From DATLNF01 sp046590575 (GTDB taxonomy: Bacteria; Actinomycetota; Actinomycetes; BP-191): DNA of 64,000 nt. The DNA is taken from contig JBKJUS010000184.1 in assembly GCA_046590575.1 (NCBI GenBank), positions 1 to 64,000 on the forward strand, given 5' to 3'. Made by a program: the position numbers and the translations under genes. The notes beneath the pieces were generated by a model. It was not told where the DNA came from, made no database searches, and worked only from the letters and a program-made list of their open reading frames with translations. Numbering within the stretch: the stretch's first letter is position 1; each line of letters begins with the position of its first letter. This document shows positions 51,292 through 60,106 of the stretch, in pieces.

Positions 51292-52503
51292 TCACCGAGC
51301 ACCTGGTCGCGTCGCCGCAGCCGTAGCCGTAGCCGGCGACGGGTCCGGAAGCGGTGGGGAGTTGCTGCCACTTCGGGCGAGCACGAGGGCACCCGCGACC
51401 GCGGCGACCAGGGAGCCGGCCAGGATCCCGACGGTCGCCTCCCCGGCCGGCCCTGCATCGTCGAAAGCGAGCCCGCGCACGAAGAGGGAGACGGTGAAGC
51501 CGACCCCGGCGAGCAGCGCCGCGCCAGCGACGCCGACCCATCCCTCGCCAGCCGGCAGCGTGCCCAGCCGGGAGCGCACCCCGAGCCAGGTAGCCCCCAC
51601 CACGCCCACCGTCTTGCCGACGACCAGTCCCAGCGCGATGCCGAGCCCCACCCGGCTGGTCAGCGCGTCTCCCACGGCTCCGACCGACAGCCGGAGCCCG
51701 GCGTTGGAGAGGGCGAAGAGCGGTACGACGAGGAAGACAGACCAGGGATGGAGCAGCCGCTCGGCCCGCTCGGACCCCTCGCCCACCCTGGTGAGCAGGC
51801 CCACGGCCACGCCGGCCAGCGTCGGGTGGACACCGGAGGAGAGCAGCGCCGCCCAGGCGCCGACGGCCAGCACGACGTACAGCGGCCACGGCCCCCACTG
51901 CCGGCGCTGCAAGAATCCGAAGACCGACAGCAGCAGCACGCTGAGCAGCAGGGGCCAGACGGAGATGCCCTCGGAGTAGAACAGCGCGATGACGAGGATG
52001 GCCCCGATGTCGTCGACGATGGCCAGGCTGAGCAGGAAGAGCTTGAGGGACGGAGCCACCCGGTTGCCCAGCAGCGCCATGATGCCGACGCAGAAGGCGA
52101 TGTCGGTGGCCATCGGGATCGCCCAGCCGCGCAGCTGGCCGCCCTCGCCGAGGTTGACGACCGTGTAGATCAGGGCGGGGACGACCATGCCGCCGAGAGC
52201 AGCCAGCGCCGGCAGGGCGGCCACCCGGCGATCGCGCAGCTCACCGACGACCAGCTCGCGCTTGATCTCCAACCCCACGACGAGAAAGAAGATCGCCATC
52301 AGCCCGTCGTTGACCCAGTGCCGCACATCCTTGTCGAAAATTTGGGCGTACTGGTCGCCGAACGGCGAGTTCGCCCAGGTCAGCGCGATGACGGTGGCGA
52401 GCAGCAGCACGATGCCGCCGCTGGACTCGTTGTGCAGGAATTCGGCCAACGTGCTGCGGCGGGTGCGGGTCACAGGGCTCCTCGGGACAGGCAGCGGCGA
52501 CAT
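51292..52503 (-). CDS. nhaA: Na+/H+ antiporter NhaA
   Basis: A 403-residue protein with about 12 membrane segments. SLAIVDDIGAILVIALF contains the two essential Asp residues of the transport site, GIMALLGNRVAPSLKLFLL and AIPMATDIAFCVGIMAL precede it, and the C-terminal part has VGFTVSLFVRGLAF. It exchanges sodium for protons across the membrane and is activated at alkaline pH in E. coli. Some residues (HNESSGGIVLLLATVIALTW at the start) match the family. Confidence 0.96.
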   Translation of the reverse strand: MSPLPVPRSPVTRTRRSTLAEFLHNESSGGIVLLLATVIALTWANSPFGDQYAQIFDKDVRHWVNDGLMAIFFLVVGLEIKRELVVGELRDRRVAALPALAALGGMVVPALIYTVVNLGEGGQLRGWAIPMATDIAFCVGIMALLGNRVAPSLKLFLLSLAIVDDIGAILVIALFYSEGISVWPLLLSVLLLSVFGFLQRRQWGPWPLYVVLAVGAWAALLSSGVHPTLAGVAVGLLTRVGEGSERAERLLHPWSVFLVVPLFALSNAGLRLSVGAVGDALTSRVGLGIALGLVVGKTVGVVGATWLGVRSRLGTLPAGEGWVGVAGAALLAGVGFTVSLFVRGLAFDDAGPAGEATVGILAGSLVAAVAGALVLARSGSNSPPLPDPSPATATAAATRPGAR

Positions 52504-52597
52504 CTGCCGACCAGGCTTCCCGGCGCACCGTCGACAACTCTACGCCTGACCGTCGGGCACTACTGAAGCGTCGGATCCTGTTCCCGTCCCATCCGCC

Positions 52598-53698
52598 ATG
52601 ATGACGCGCATGACTCGGGCTGCCGTACTCCACGAGGCAGGGTCGCCAATGACCCTCGCCGACATCGACCTCGCGCCCACCGGCCCGCAGCAGGTACGGG
52701 TGCGCATCCGGGCGAGTGGGGTCTGCCACTCGGATCTCTCGCTGGCTCGTGGCGCGCTGGCGCAGCCGCTGCCAGCCGTGCTGGGCCACGAGGCGGCCGG
52801 GGTCGTGACCGAGGTGGGTGCCGAGGTCAGCGGCGTCGCGGTCGGCGACCACGTGGTGCTGATCTGGAGCCCGCCGTGCCGGGAGTGCTTCTTCTGCACC
52901 CGCGGGGAGGCGCACCTGTGCGAGCGGGCCGTCGCCGACTCCACATCGTCGACGTACGCCTGGCTCGACGGTGTGCGGCTCCACCAGGGGCTGGGTACGG
53001 CGAGCTTCGCCGAGGAGACTCTCGTCCTCGAGCGGTCAGTCGTGAAGATCCCAGACGACGTGCCGTTCGAGATCGGCGCGCTGATGGGCTGCGCCGTGAC
53101 CACCGGCGTCGGGGCGGTCCTCAACACGGCGAAGGTCCCGGCCGGCTCGACCGTCGCGGTGTTCGGCTGTGGCGCCGTCGGGCTCTCGGTCGTGCAGGGT
53201 GCCCGTGTCGCGGGCGCCACGCAGGTCATCGCAGTCGACTTGTCCGCCGAACGGCTGGCGCTCGCGCAGACCATGGGCGCGACTGACCTCGTCGACGCGT
53301 CCGGGGACGCCGAGAAGGCGATCCGCGGCCTGACGGGCAAGCGCGGCGTCGACTTCGCCTTCGAGGCGGTCGGTCGGTCAGCCACTATCAAGACCGCGTG
53401 GCGGTCGACCCGACGAGGCGGCACGGCAGTCGTCGTCGGCGTCGGCCGGCTTGACGACGAACTGTCCTTCAATGCACTTGAGCTCTTCTACCAAGCGCGC
53501 ACGCTGATCGGCTGCTACTACGGATCAGTCGACCCGGCCGTCGACATCCCTCGGCTGATCGACCTGCACCGCTCGGGTGCGCTCGACATCGCAGCGCTGG
53601 TCGGCACGCCCATCGACCTCGCCGACATCGATGCTGCCTTCGTCGCGATGGAAGAAGGCCGCGGCGCGAGATCCGTGGTGACATTTCCCCCGGGTTAG
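52598..53698 (+). CDS. Zinc-dependent alcohol dehydrogenase
   Basis: A 366-residue MDR protein. The zinc site has GVCHSDLS (Cys), LGHEAAGVV (His-Glu) and a structural-zinc loop CRECFFCTRGEAHLCER. The Rossmann domain has VFGCGAVGLSVVQGARVAGA. This pattern is that of class III-like or FDH-type alcohol dehydrogenases, NAD(H) or mycothiol dependent forms included. It begins at ATG 52598; ATG 52601 and ATG 52610 are also available. Confidence 0.94.
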   Translation: MMTRMTRAAVLHEAGSPMTLADIDLAPTGPQQVRVRIRASGVCHSDLSLARGALAQPLPAVLGHEAAGVVTEVGAEVSGVAVGDHVVLIWSPPCRECFFCTRGEAHLCERAVADSTSSTYAWLDGVRLHQGLGTASFAEETLVLERSVVKIPDDVPFEIGALMGCAVTTGVGAVLNTAKVPAGSTVAVFGCGAVGLSVVQGARVAGATQVIAVDLSAERLALAQTMGATDLVDASGDAEKAIRGLTGKRGVDFAFEAVGRSATIKTAWRSTRRGGTAVVVGVGRLDDELSFNALELFYQARTLIGCYYGSVDPAVDIPRLIDLHRSGALDIAALVGTPIDLADIDAAFVAMEEGRGARSVVTFPPG

Positions 53699-53745
53699 CC
53701 GCGATATTTCAGGTGGACGAGAACTCCGGCCAGACGGCGAGCCAT

Positions 53746-53819
53746 CGGACCGTTCGGCGGTTCCCGCAAGGAACGATCGAACGTTCGGTGATCCCGCGCG
53801 GGAAACGCCGAACGGTCCG
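53746..53819. terminator. 22-bp inverted repeat between convergent genes
   Basis: Left arm 53746-53767 and right arm 53798-53819 pair at 21 of 22 positions (CGGACCGTTCGGCG..TTCCCGC); the loop is 30 bases with its own GAACGTTC palindrome. It lies 47 bases after the dehydrogenase stop and 38 before the aconitase stop, both genes converging on it. A bidirectional terminator is likely; the long loop and lack of a T-run are unusual. Confidence 0.7.
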
Positions 53820-53856
53820 GAGGTGGGAAAGCGGCCAGCGCCACGTCCTAGCGCGG

Positions 53857-56127
53857 CTAGCTGGCAGTGAGGACGTTGAGGGCGCTGCCGGCGCGGAACC
53901 AGGCGATGTGCTCCTCGCTCATCGTGTGGGTGCAGGAGAAGCGGTCGCTGGATCCGTCCACATGAGTCACGACCACGTCGACCGACCGGCCCGGAGCAAG
54001 CTCGGCAAGACCGAGGATCGCGAAGCGGTCGGTCGCCTGGATGACGTCGTACGACGCCACGTCGGCGAAGGTCAATGGGAGCAGACCCTGCTTCTTGAGG
54101 TTGGTCTCCGCGATCCGCGCGAAGGACCGCGCGATAATCGCCTTGCCGTTGCGGTAGCGCGGCTCCATCGCGGCGTGCTCACGCGACGAGCCTTCGCCGT
54201 AGTTCTCGTCACCGACCATCACCCAGCCGACTCCTGCCTCGGCGTAGTGCTTGGCGATCTCGGGGAACGACTTGACCGTCCCGTCGAGGACGTCGAGCCC
54301 CTTCCCCGCCTCGCCGGTGAACGCGTTGACCGCACCGAGGTAGAGGTTGCCGGAGATGTTCTCGAGATGGCCGCGGTACTTGAGCCACGGACCGGCGGCC
54401 GAGATGTGGTCGGTCGTGCACTTCCCCTGGGCCTTGAGCAGGAGCGGCAGGTCGGTGTAGTCCTGGCCGTCCCACGCCGCGAACGGATCGAGTAGCTGCA
54501 GCCGGTCGCTCTCAGGATTGACCCGCACCTCCACCCCTGAGCTGTCAGCCGGCGGTGCGACGAAGCCGAGCTCGCCGGGGTCGAAGCCCTTGGCGGGCAG
54601 TTCGTCGCCCGTCGGCGCCTCGAGGTAGAACGGCGCGCCGTCAGCGCCCGTCAGCGGGTCGGTCATCGGGTTGAAGTCGAGCCGGCCGGCGAGTGCCTGC
54701 GCGACCACGATCTCCGGGGACGCAATGAAGGCCAGCGTCTCGGCGTTGCCGTCGTTGCGCTTGGGGAAGTTGCGGTTGTAGGACGTGAGAATGGAGTTGC
54801 GCTCCCCCGTCGCGATGTCGTCGCGTTTCCACTGGCCGATGCACGGCCCGCACGCGTTGGCCAGCACGGTCGCACCGATCGCCTCGAGACCTTCGATGAG
54901 CCCGTCCCGCTCGATGGTCGCGCGAACCTGCTCCGACCCAGGAGTGATGAGAAGCGGAGTCTTGGACACGATGCCGTGCGCTGCAGCCTGACGCGCGATA
55001 TGCGTGGCTCGGCCGATGTCCTCGTACGAAGAGTTGGTGCACGAGCCGACGAGCGCCGACGAGATCTCGATCGGGTAGCTCTCCCGTACGGCGTCGGCGC
55101 CCATCTGTGACACCGGGCGCGCCAGATCGGGCGTGTGCGGCCCGACGATGTGTGGCTCGAGGGTCGACAGGTCAATCTCCACGACGCGGTCGAAGTAGCG
55201 CTCCGGGTCGGTCGCCACCTCGTCGTCGGCGCGCAGGTGCTCCGCGACGGCGTTGGCCAGGTCGGCGTACGCCTCGCGGCCGGTGGACTTGAGGTAAGCG
55301 GCCATCCGATCGTCGTACGGGAAGACGCTCGTCGTCGCCCCGAGCTCGGCACCCATGTTGCAGGCAGTGCCCTTGCCGGTCGCCGACAGTGACGCCGTGC
55401 CAGGTCCGAAGTACTCGACGATCGCGCCGGTGCCACCCTTGACCGTCAGGATGCCGGCCAGCTTGAGGATGACGTCCTTGGCGCTCGTCCAGCCGGACAG
55501 CTCGCCGGTCAGGTGCACGCCGATCAGGTGCGGCACGCGTACGCCGAAGGTGCCTCCAGTCATGACGTCGACCGCATCCGCCCCGCCGACACCGATCGCG
55601 ACCATGCCGAGTCCACCCGCGTTGGGGGTGTGCGAGTCAGTGCCGATCATCATCCCGCCGGGGAAGGCGTAGTGCTCGAGCACGACCTGGTGGATGATCC
55701 CCGAGCCCGGCTTCCAGAAGCCGATGCCGTACTTCGCGGACACGTCACGCAAGAAGTCGTAGACCTCGCGGTTGGTGTCGACCGCAACGGCGAGATCCTT
55801 CTCGGCTGAGACGTAGGCCTGGATCAGGTGGTCGCAGTGCACCGTGCTAGGTACGGCGACCCGGGGCAGGCGGGCGGTCATGAACTGCAGCAGCGCCATC
55901 TGCGCGGTGGCGTCCTGCATCGCGACCCGGTCGGGGTAGTACTCGCCGTAGTCCGCGCCGCGCTCGATGCCTTGGCCCTCGGCATCCCGCATGTGGGTGA
56001 ACAGGATCTTCTCGACGAAGGTCAGCGGCCGGCCCAGCCGGCGCCGAGCGATTTCGAGCCGCGCCGGCAGGCGCCGGTACAGCGCCTCGATCAGGTCGGT
56101 CGGCGTGGACAGGCCGTCGTCGCTCAT
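53857..56127 (-). CDS. acn: Aconitate hydratase, mitochondrial-type
   Basis: This protein has 756 residues. It carries the [4Fe-4S] cysteines in GSCTNSSYED and ANACGPCIGQW, substrate-binding SHTPNAGGLG, VFPYDDRMAAYL and a C-terminal swivel domain with GDENYGEGSSREHAAMEPRY. It isomerises citrate to isocitrate. Its size is that of mitochondrial and eukaryote-like aconitases, shorter than the about 900-residue AcnA usual in actinobacteria. It is transcribed divergently from an AcnR-like TetR repressor. Confidence 0.95.
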   Translation of the reverse strand: MSDDGLSTPTDLIEALYRRLPARLEIARRRLGRPLTFVEKILFTHMRDAEGQGIERGADYGEYYPDRVAMQDATAQMALLQFMTARLPRVAVPSTVHCDHLIQAYVSAEKDLAVAVDTNREVYDFLRDVSAKYGIGFWKPGSGIIHQVVLEHYAFPGGMMIGTDSHTPNAGGLGMVAIGVGGADAVDVMTGGTFGVRVPHLIGVHLTGELSGWTSAKDVILKLAGILTVKGGTGAIVEYFGPGTASLSATGKGTACNMGAELGATTSVFPYDDRMAAYLKSTGREAYADLANAVAEHLRADDEVATDPERYFDRVVEIDLSTLEPHIVGPHTPDLARPVSQMGADAVRESYPIEISSALVGSCTNSSYEDIGRATHIARQAAAHGIVSKTPLLITPGSEQVRATIERDGLIEGLEAIGATVLANACGPCIGQWKRDDIATGERNSILTSYNRNFPKRNDGNAETLAFIASPEIVVAQALAGRLDFNPMTDPLTGADGAPFYLEAPTGDELPAKGFDPGELGFVAPPADSSGVEVRVNPESDRLQLLDPFAAWDGQDYTDLPLLLKAQGKCTTDHISAAGPWLKYRGHLENISGNLYLGAVNAFTGEAGKGLDVLDGTVKSFPEIAKHYAEAGVGWVMVGDENYGEGSSREHAAMEPRYRNGKAIIARSFARIAETNLKKQGLLPLTFADVASYDVIQATDRFAILGLAELAPGRSVDVVVTHVDGSSDRFSCTHTMSEEHIAWFRAGSALNVLTAS

Positions 56128-56209
56128 GCGCAGCTCCCGTGCAGTGGTGTGCCGGTAGATCCCCTTGGTGAGCGCAGCATAAGGCTGCTGATATCTTAAT
56201 GCAAGACGT

Positions 56210-56217
56210 CCGTACGG
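56210..56217. promoter_or_regulatory. CCGTACGG palindrome in acn/acnR intergenic region
   Basis: A perfect 8-base palindrome 18 bases before the regulator ATG and 83 before acn, beside a TATCTTAATGCAAGACG AT-rich patch. AcnR of Corynebacterium also recognises a GTAC-containing dyad; the match is only partial. Confidence 0.35.
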
Positions 56218-56234
56218 TTTGGTAGTGTCCGTGT

Positions 56235-56792
56235 ATGCCCCGGGTCAGCCAGGAGCACCTCGATGCCCGCCGCCGCGAGATCCTCGATGGCGCGCGGCGC
56301 TGCTTCGCCGCGCACGGGTACGAAGGCGCGACGGTCCGGCTGCTTGAGGCCGAGACCCGCCTGTCGCGCGGTGCGATCTTCCACCACTTCCGGGACAAGG
56401 AGACCCTCTTCCTCGCTGTTGCCGAGGACGACGCGGTCGAGATGGCGGCGGTGGTCGCCGACCACGGCCTCGTCCAGGTCATGCGCGACCTCCGCGCGCG
56501 CGACGCCGGGTGGCTGTCCACCCAGCTCGAGGTCGCGCGCCGCATGCGCACCGACCCCGACTTCCGGGATCGCTGGCAGGTGCGGACCCGCACGCTGGCT
56601 GCTGCCGCGTCGCAGCGCCTTGAGCGGGGCCGCGAGGCCGGTGTCGTGCGCGACGACGTCGGCGTCGACGTACTCGTGTCCTTCCTGACCCTGCTCCTCG
56701 ACGGTCTCGTGATGCACCGGGCCATGGAGCTGCCCACCGACCAGCTCGACGCCGTGCTGGACCTGGTGGAGTCCGCCGTACGGCGGACGTGA
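56235..56792 (+). CDS. TetR-family repressor, AcnR-like
   Basis: A 185-residue protein. N-terminal helix-turn-helix RREILDGARRCFAAHGYEGA, TVRLLEAETRLSRGAIFHHF (the AcnR-type recognition helix SRGAIFHHF), and a C-terminal effector domain. In Corynebacterium AcnR represses the aconitase gene and senses citrate with Mg2+. Its position next to acn supports this role. Here the genes are divergent rather than in tandem. Confidence 0.88.
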   Translation: MPRVSQEHLDARRREILDGARRCFAAHGYEGATVRLLEAETRLSRGAIFHHFRDKETLFLAVAEDDAVEMAAVVADHGLVQVMRDLRARDAGWLSTQLEVARRMRTDPDFRDRWQVRTRTLAAAASQRLERGREAGVVRDDVGVDVLVSFLTLLLDGLVMHRAMELPTDQLDAVLDLVESAVRRT

Positions 56793-56831
56793 CGGGCAGG
56801 TCACCAGCCGCCGCCGTCGAATCTCCAGGGC

Positions 56832-57425
56832 ATGCGCCGACTTCTCGCTCCGCTTGCCGCAGTTGCCGTGCTGGCCCTGATCGCGCCGGCCCACGCCGGC
56901 TCGTTCAGCTACACCGACCCGGCCGACATGCCCGCCAGCGGCGGGCTCGACATCCTCTCGGTGACCTACTCGACGTTGGGCAAGGGCAAAGGCAAGGCGT
57001 ACGTGCCCTCGACTCTGGTCGCCTCGATGACGCTGAGCGCAGCACCGGTCAAGCAGGCCGGCGTCGGGTACGAAGTGGCCGCGCAGGTCGAGGGCTGCGG
57101 CGACGTCGTCTTCAGCTACACCCCCGGCACCGTGGCCTCCGCCGTGCTCGGAGAGGCGCTGCTGTTCCTAGGTTGCGGCGGAGCTGCAGATCCGACCGGC
57201 TCCGACAGCCAGATCCTCACGCCGAAATTCGACATCACCGGAAGCACCTTAACCTGGTCGATGGCCTTAAAGGCCCTGCCCAAGCAGGTCCGGGCGGGCG
57301 CCGTACTGACGCAGCTGCAGTCTTTGGTCGACGTCGTCGAGCCCGCGTTCGGCACCAGGCTCCTCGAAGCCGCTCCCGGGTTGCTCGACACCGCCACCTC
57401 AGACCGGACCTGGAAAATCTCCTGA
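56832..57425 (+). CDS. Secreted protein of unknown function
   Basis: This 197-residue protein has a clear signal peptide (LLAPLAAVAVLALIAPAHA). The mature part begins GSFSYTDPADMPASGGLDIL, similar in style to the opening of the secreted protein at 13337 (DDAGD...SIDIL). A predicted beta-sandwich follows with GCGDVVFSYTPG and ILTPKFDITGSTLTWSMAL. Not assigned to a family. It is separated from the TetR gene by 39 bases, but no operon is evident. Confidence 0.8.
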   Translation: MRRLLAPLAAVAVLALIAPAHAGSFSYTDPADMPASGGLDILSVTYSTLGKGKGKAYVPSTLVASMTLSAAPVKQAGVGYEVAAQVEGCGDVVFSYTPGTVASAVLGEALLFLGCGGAADPTGSDSQILTPKFDITGSTLTWSMALKALPKQVRAGAVLTQLQSLVDVVEPAFGTRLLEAAPGLLDTATSDRTWKIS

Positions 57426-57444
57426 CCTCACTAGTCTGACCCGT

Positions 57445-58185
57445 ATGGATCTCGGGCTGGGCGGTCGCTGCTTCATCGTGTCAGGTGGCTCGCGGGGTCT
57501 CGGCCGCGCCACCGCTGAGATTCTGCTCGCCGAGGGTGCCGATGTCGTCATCGGGGCACGCACGACGCCGACCTCGATCGGCGCCACGCACGTGCACACT
57601 GTCCAGGCCGACCTCGCGGCACCCGACACCGCTCAGCGTCTCGTCGACTCAGCACTCGAGCACCACGGCCGACTTGACGGTGCGCTGATCAGCGTTGGCG
57701 GGCCACCTATTGGCTCGGCCATGGACCTGACCGATGACGCCTGGCGCTCCAGCTTCGAATCGGTATTCCTCGGCTCGTTGCGGCTGGCGCGCACCGTCGC
57801 AGGTGCGCTGACCGAGGGTGGCGCACTGTGCTTCGTGCTCTCCGGCTCGGCGAAGTCACCCATCGGCGGACTCGCGGCGAGCAACGGTCTGCGACCCGGA
57901 TTGGCCATGTTGACCAAGCAGCTGGCCGACGAGCTCGGGCCACGAGGAATCCGTGTCAACGCCGTGTTGCCCGGACGCGTCGCGACCGACCGGGTCGCCG
58001 AGATCGACGCCAGCACCGGCGATGCCGACGCTGCGCGGGCGACCAACACCGCAGCAATCCCACTTCGACGATACGGCGACCCGGCTGAGCTCGGCCGCGT
58101 CGCCGCCTTCCTGCTCTCCCCCGCTGCGTCGTACGTCACCGGGTCACTCGTCCCGGTCGACGGCGGCGCGCTCCGGGCTCTGTAG
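57445..58185 (+). CDS. Short-chain dehydrogenase/reductase
   Basis: A 246-residue Rossmann protein. The NAD(P) motif GGSRGLGRATAEILLAEGAD is split as SGGSRGLGRATAE. The usual catalytic Tyr-x-x-x-Lys is not clearly seen: at that position the sequence reads SNGLRPGLAMLTKQLADELG, with Asn-Gly-Leu at the usual Tyr. PLRRYGDPAELGRVAAFLLS and SYVTGSLVPVDGGALRAL end the protein. A reductase-like role is likely, but activity is uncertain. Confidence 0.9.
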   Translation: MDLGLGGRCFIVSGGSRGLGRATAEILLAEGADVVIGARTTPTSIGATHVHTVQADLAAPDTAQRLVDSALEHHGRLDGALISVGGPPIGSAMDLTDDAWRSSFESVFLGSLRLARTVAGALTEGGALCFVLSGSAKSPIGGLAASNGLRPGLAMLTKQLADELGPRGIRVNAVLPGRVATDRVAEIDASTGDADAARATNTAAIPLRRYGDPAELGRVAAFLLSPAASYVTGSLVPVDGGALRAL

Positions 58186-58197
58186 AGAGGTCCAGCG

Positions 58198-58830
58198 ATG
58201 CCCATCACGCTGTGCGCCGGCACCTTAGTCGTCGACGATCCGGACGAGTTGTTGCTCTCCTACCTCGAGCCTTCGGCGGGCTACGCCTACCCGGCGTACG
58301 ACTTGCTCGTGACCAACTCGTCGTCCGCATTGGTGGACGGCGACCTCCTCGCACCTACGCTGCTCGGCGCACACGTCGACCTGGCACGCTTCGAGTTGCT
58401 GCGGACGATGCTGCCCGACCTCTCCGCCGGGCTCGTCGCGCTACCGCCGACCCCGCTCGCCGACACCGACGACGCCGGGATCACCCTGGTGGCCGAGTGC
58501 TTCTCCGACCTTGACCACCCGCGCTACTCCGGTCACGGCGTCCGCGGAACCATCCTGTCGAAGGTGCTGCACCGGAAGCGACCAGATCTCGTCCCGCTCT
58601 ACGACTCCCGGATCTGGACCGCGTACACCGCTCCGGGGGCGCTCGTGCGGTCCGGCAAGCGCTCGTGGGTGGACTTCATGACGCTGCTGTGCGCCCAGAT
58701 GCGGGCCGACCTGCAGGCGGAATCGACGGAGTTCGCCCGGCTCGTCACCGTCGCCACGGGGCACGGTGCGACCCTTACGCCGCTGCGCCTGCTGGACATC
58801 CTGGTGTGGATGTCCAGCGAACCGCACTAG
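58198..58830 (+). CDS. DUF6308-like protein
   Basis: A 210-residue protein that resembles the DUF6308 family. SGHGVRGTILSKVLHRKRPD and LVPLYDSRIWTAY recall the family core, followed by a final helix pair LTPLRLLDILVWMSS. The family's function is not known. ATG 58198 follows the SDR stop by 12 bases with AGAGAGG upstream, so it is likely in that operon. Confidence 0.75.
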   Translation: MPITLCAGTLVVDDPDELLLSYLEPSAGYAYPAYDLLVTNSSSALVDGDLLAPTLLGAHVDLARFELLRTMLPDLSAGLVALPPTPLADTDDAGITLVAECFSDLDHPRYSGHGVRGTILSKVLHRKRPDLVPLYDSRIWTAYTAPGALVRSGKRSWVDFMTLLCAQMRADLQAESTEFARLVTVATGHGATLTPLRLLDILVWMSSEPH

Positions 58831-58865
58831 ATCCGGCAGGTATTCGATCACCGTCGCCGAATCGC

Positions 58866-60092
58866 ATGACCATGCGCCTCCGACTCCTCGCCGTGCTGTC
58901 CCTCTTAGCCACCCTGTGTGCCACGACCGGGTCGCAGGCCGAACCCGGTCCGGGTTTCTTCAAGACGAGCAACATCGACTACCTCGGGAGCATCCCGCTC
59001 GATAGCGACACTGCGGGGGGAAGGCTGTTCGGCAAGACGTTCTACGTGCTGACCGCCAAGGGCCTGACGGTGTACGACGTCAGCAACCCGCTGATCCCGG
59101 TCCCGATGGGCACCACGGCGCTCCCGCACACGCCCAACCAGGAGCGGGAGGACATCGACACCAACGGCAAGATCCTCATCGCCGGTCAGTCCTACCACGG
59201 CATCCTCTACGTCGTAGACGTCTCCAACCCCCGCCTACCTACCCTGAAGGCAGCACTGCGTGGAGCGGCCGACCACACCAACACCTGCGCCCTGAACTGC
59301 ACCTACGTCTACGGCAGCGAAGGCACGATCACTGATCTTCGCGACCCGGCCAACCCGGCAGTGGTCGGCAACAGCGGCGTCGACGGACACGACCTCACCG
59401 AGATCAAGCCCGGCCTGCTCCTCACCGCGACCAACCCGGTCACCTACATCGACGTACGCACCAACCCGCTCAAGCCCAGGCGGCTCGCTACCGGCGCGAT
59501 GGAGTCTGGCGCCTACTACACCCACGGCGTCGAATGGCCGCAGGGCGGCACCGACCGCTTCGTGCTGGCCGGCACCGAGGAGAGCTTCTGTAGCGACGAG
59601 AAGCTCGGCAGCTTCCAGGTTCTGGACACGTTGGGCTGGAAGAAGTCCGGACGGTTCCAGCACGTCAGCTCGTTCTACCTCGAGCAGGGCCTGCAGACCG
59701 AGGGCAAATCGCCGGTCAACGAATACTGCGGACACTGGTTCAAGCCGCGCCCTGACTTCAAGAACGGCGGCATCGTGGCGATGGCATGGTACGGCTTCGG
59801 CACCCGCTTCCTCGAGGTCACCAAAACCGGCGAGATCGTGGAGAAGGGCTACTTCACGCCCCTGCCGGGACACACCTCGGCCGCCTACTGGCTCACCAAC
59901 GAGATCGTCTACTCGCTGGATTACACCGCTCGCGGCTTCGACATCCTGCGCTTCAATGCGGACAAGGTCGCCGAGAAGGACCCACGGCTCACCGGGCACT
60001 CCGTCTCGGTCGTCTTCGCCCCTGGCTCTACCGCCCGTCGGCCCGTCGGCCGCAGCGAGACGCCGTACGTCTGCCCGGTACCCCTCGCCTGA
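58866..60092 (+). CDS. Secreted LVIVD-type beta-propeller protein
   Basis: This protein has 408 residues. A signal peptide ends TGSQA. LVIVD-like blades include LTVYDVSNPLIPVPMGTT, LYVVDVSNPRLPTLKAAL, TITDLRDPANPAVVGNS and TYIDVRTNPLKPRRLATG. Two Cys pairs may form disulfides (TCALNCTYV; SFCSDE...EYCGHW). No catalytic residues are obvious. It lies apart from the ABC exporter, which converges on it. Confidence 0.85.
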   Translation: MTMRLRLLAVLSLLATLCATTGSQAEPGPGFFKTSNIDYLGSIPLDSDTAGGRLFGKTFYVLTAKGLTVYDVSNPLIPVPMGTTALPHTPNQEREDIDTNGKILIAGQSYHGILYVVDVSNPRLPTLKAALRGAADHTNTCALNCTYVYGSEGTITDLRDPANPAVVGNSGVDGHDLTEIKPGLLLTATNPVTYIDVRTNPLKPRRLATGAMESGAYYTHGVEWPQGGTDRFVLAGTEESFCSDEKLGSFQVLDTLGWKKSGRFQHVSSFYLEQGLQTEGKSPVNEYCGHWFKPRPDFKNGGIVAMAWYGFGTRFLEVTKTGEIVEKGYFTPLPGHTSAAYWLTNEIVYSLDYTARGFDILRFNADKVAEKDPRLTGHSVSVVFAPGSTARRPVGRSETPYVCPVPLA

Positions 60093-60106
60093 TGCGACGT
60101 CGCTCT

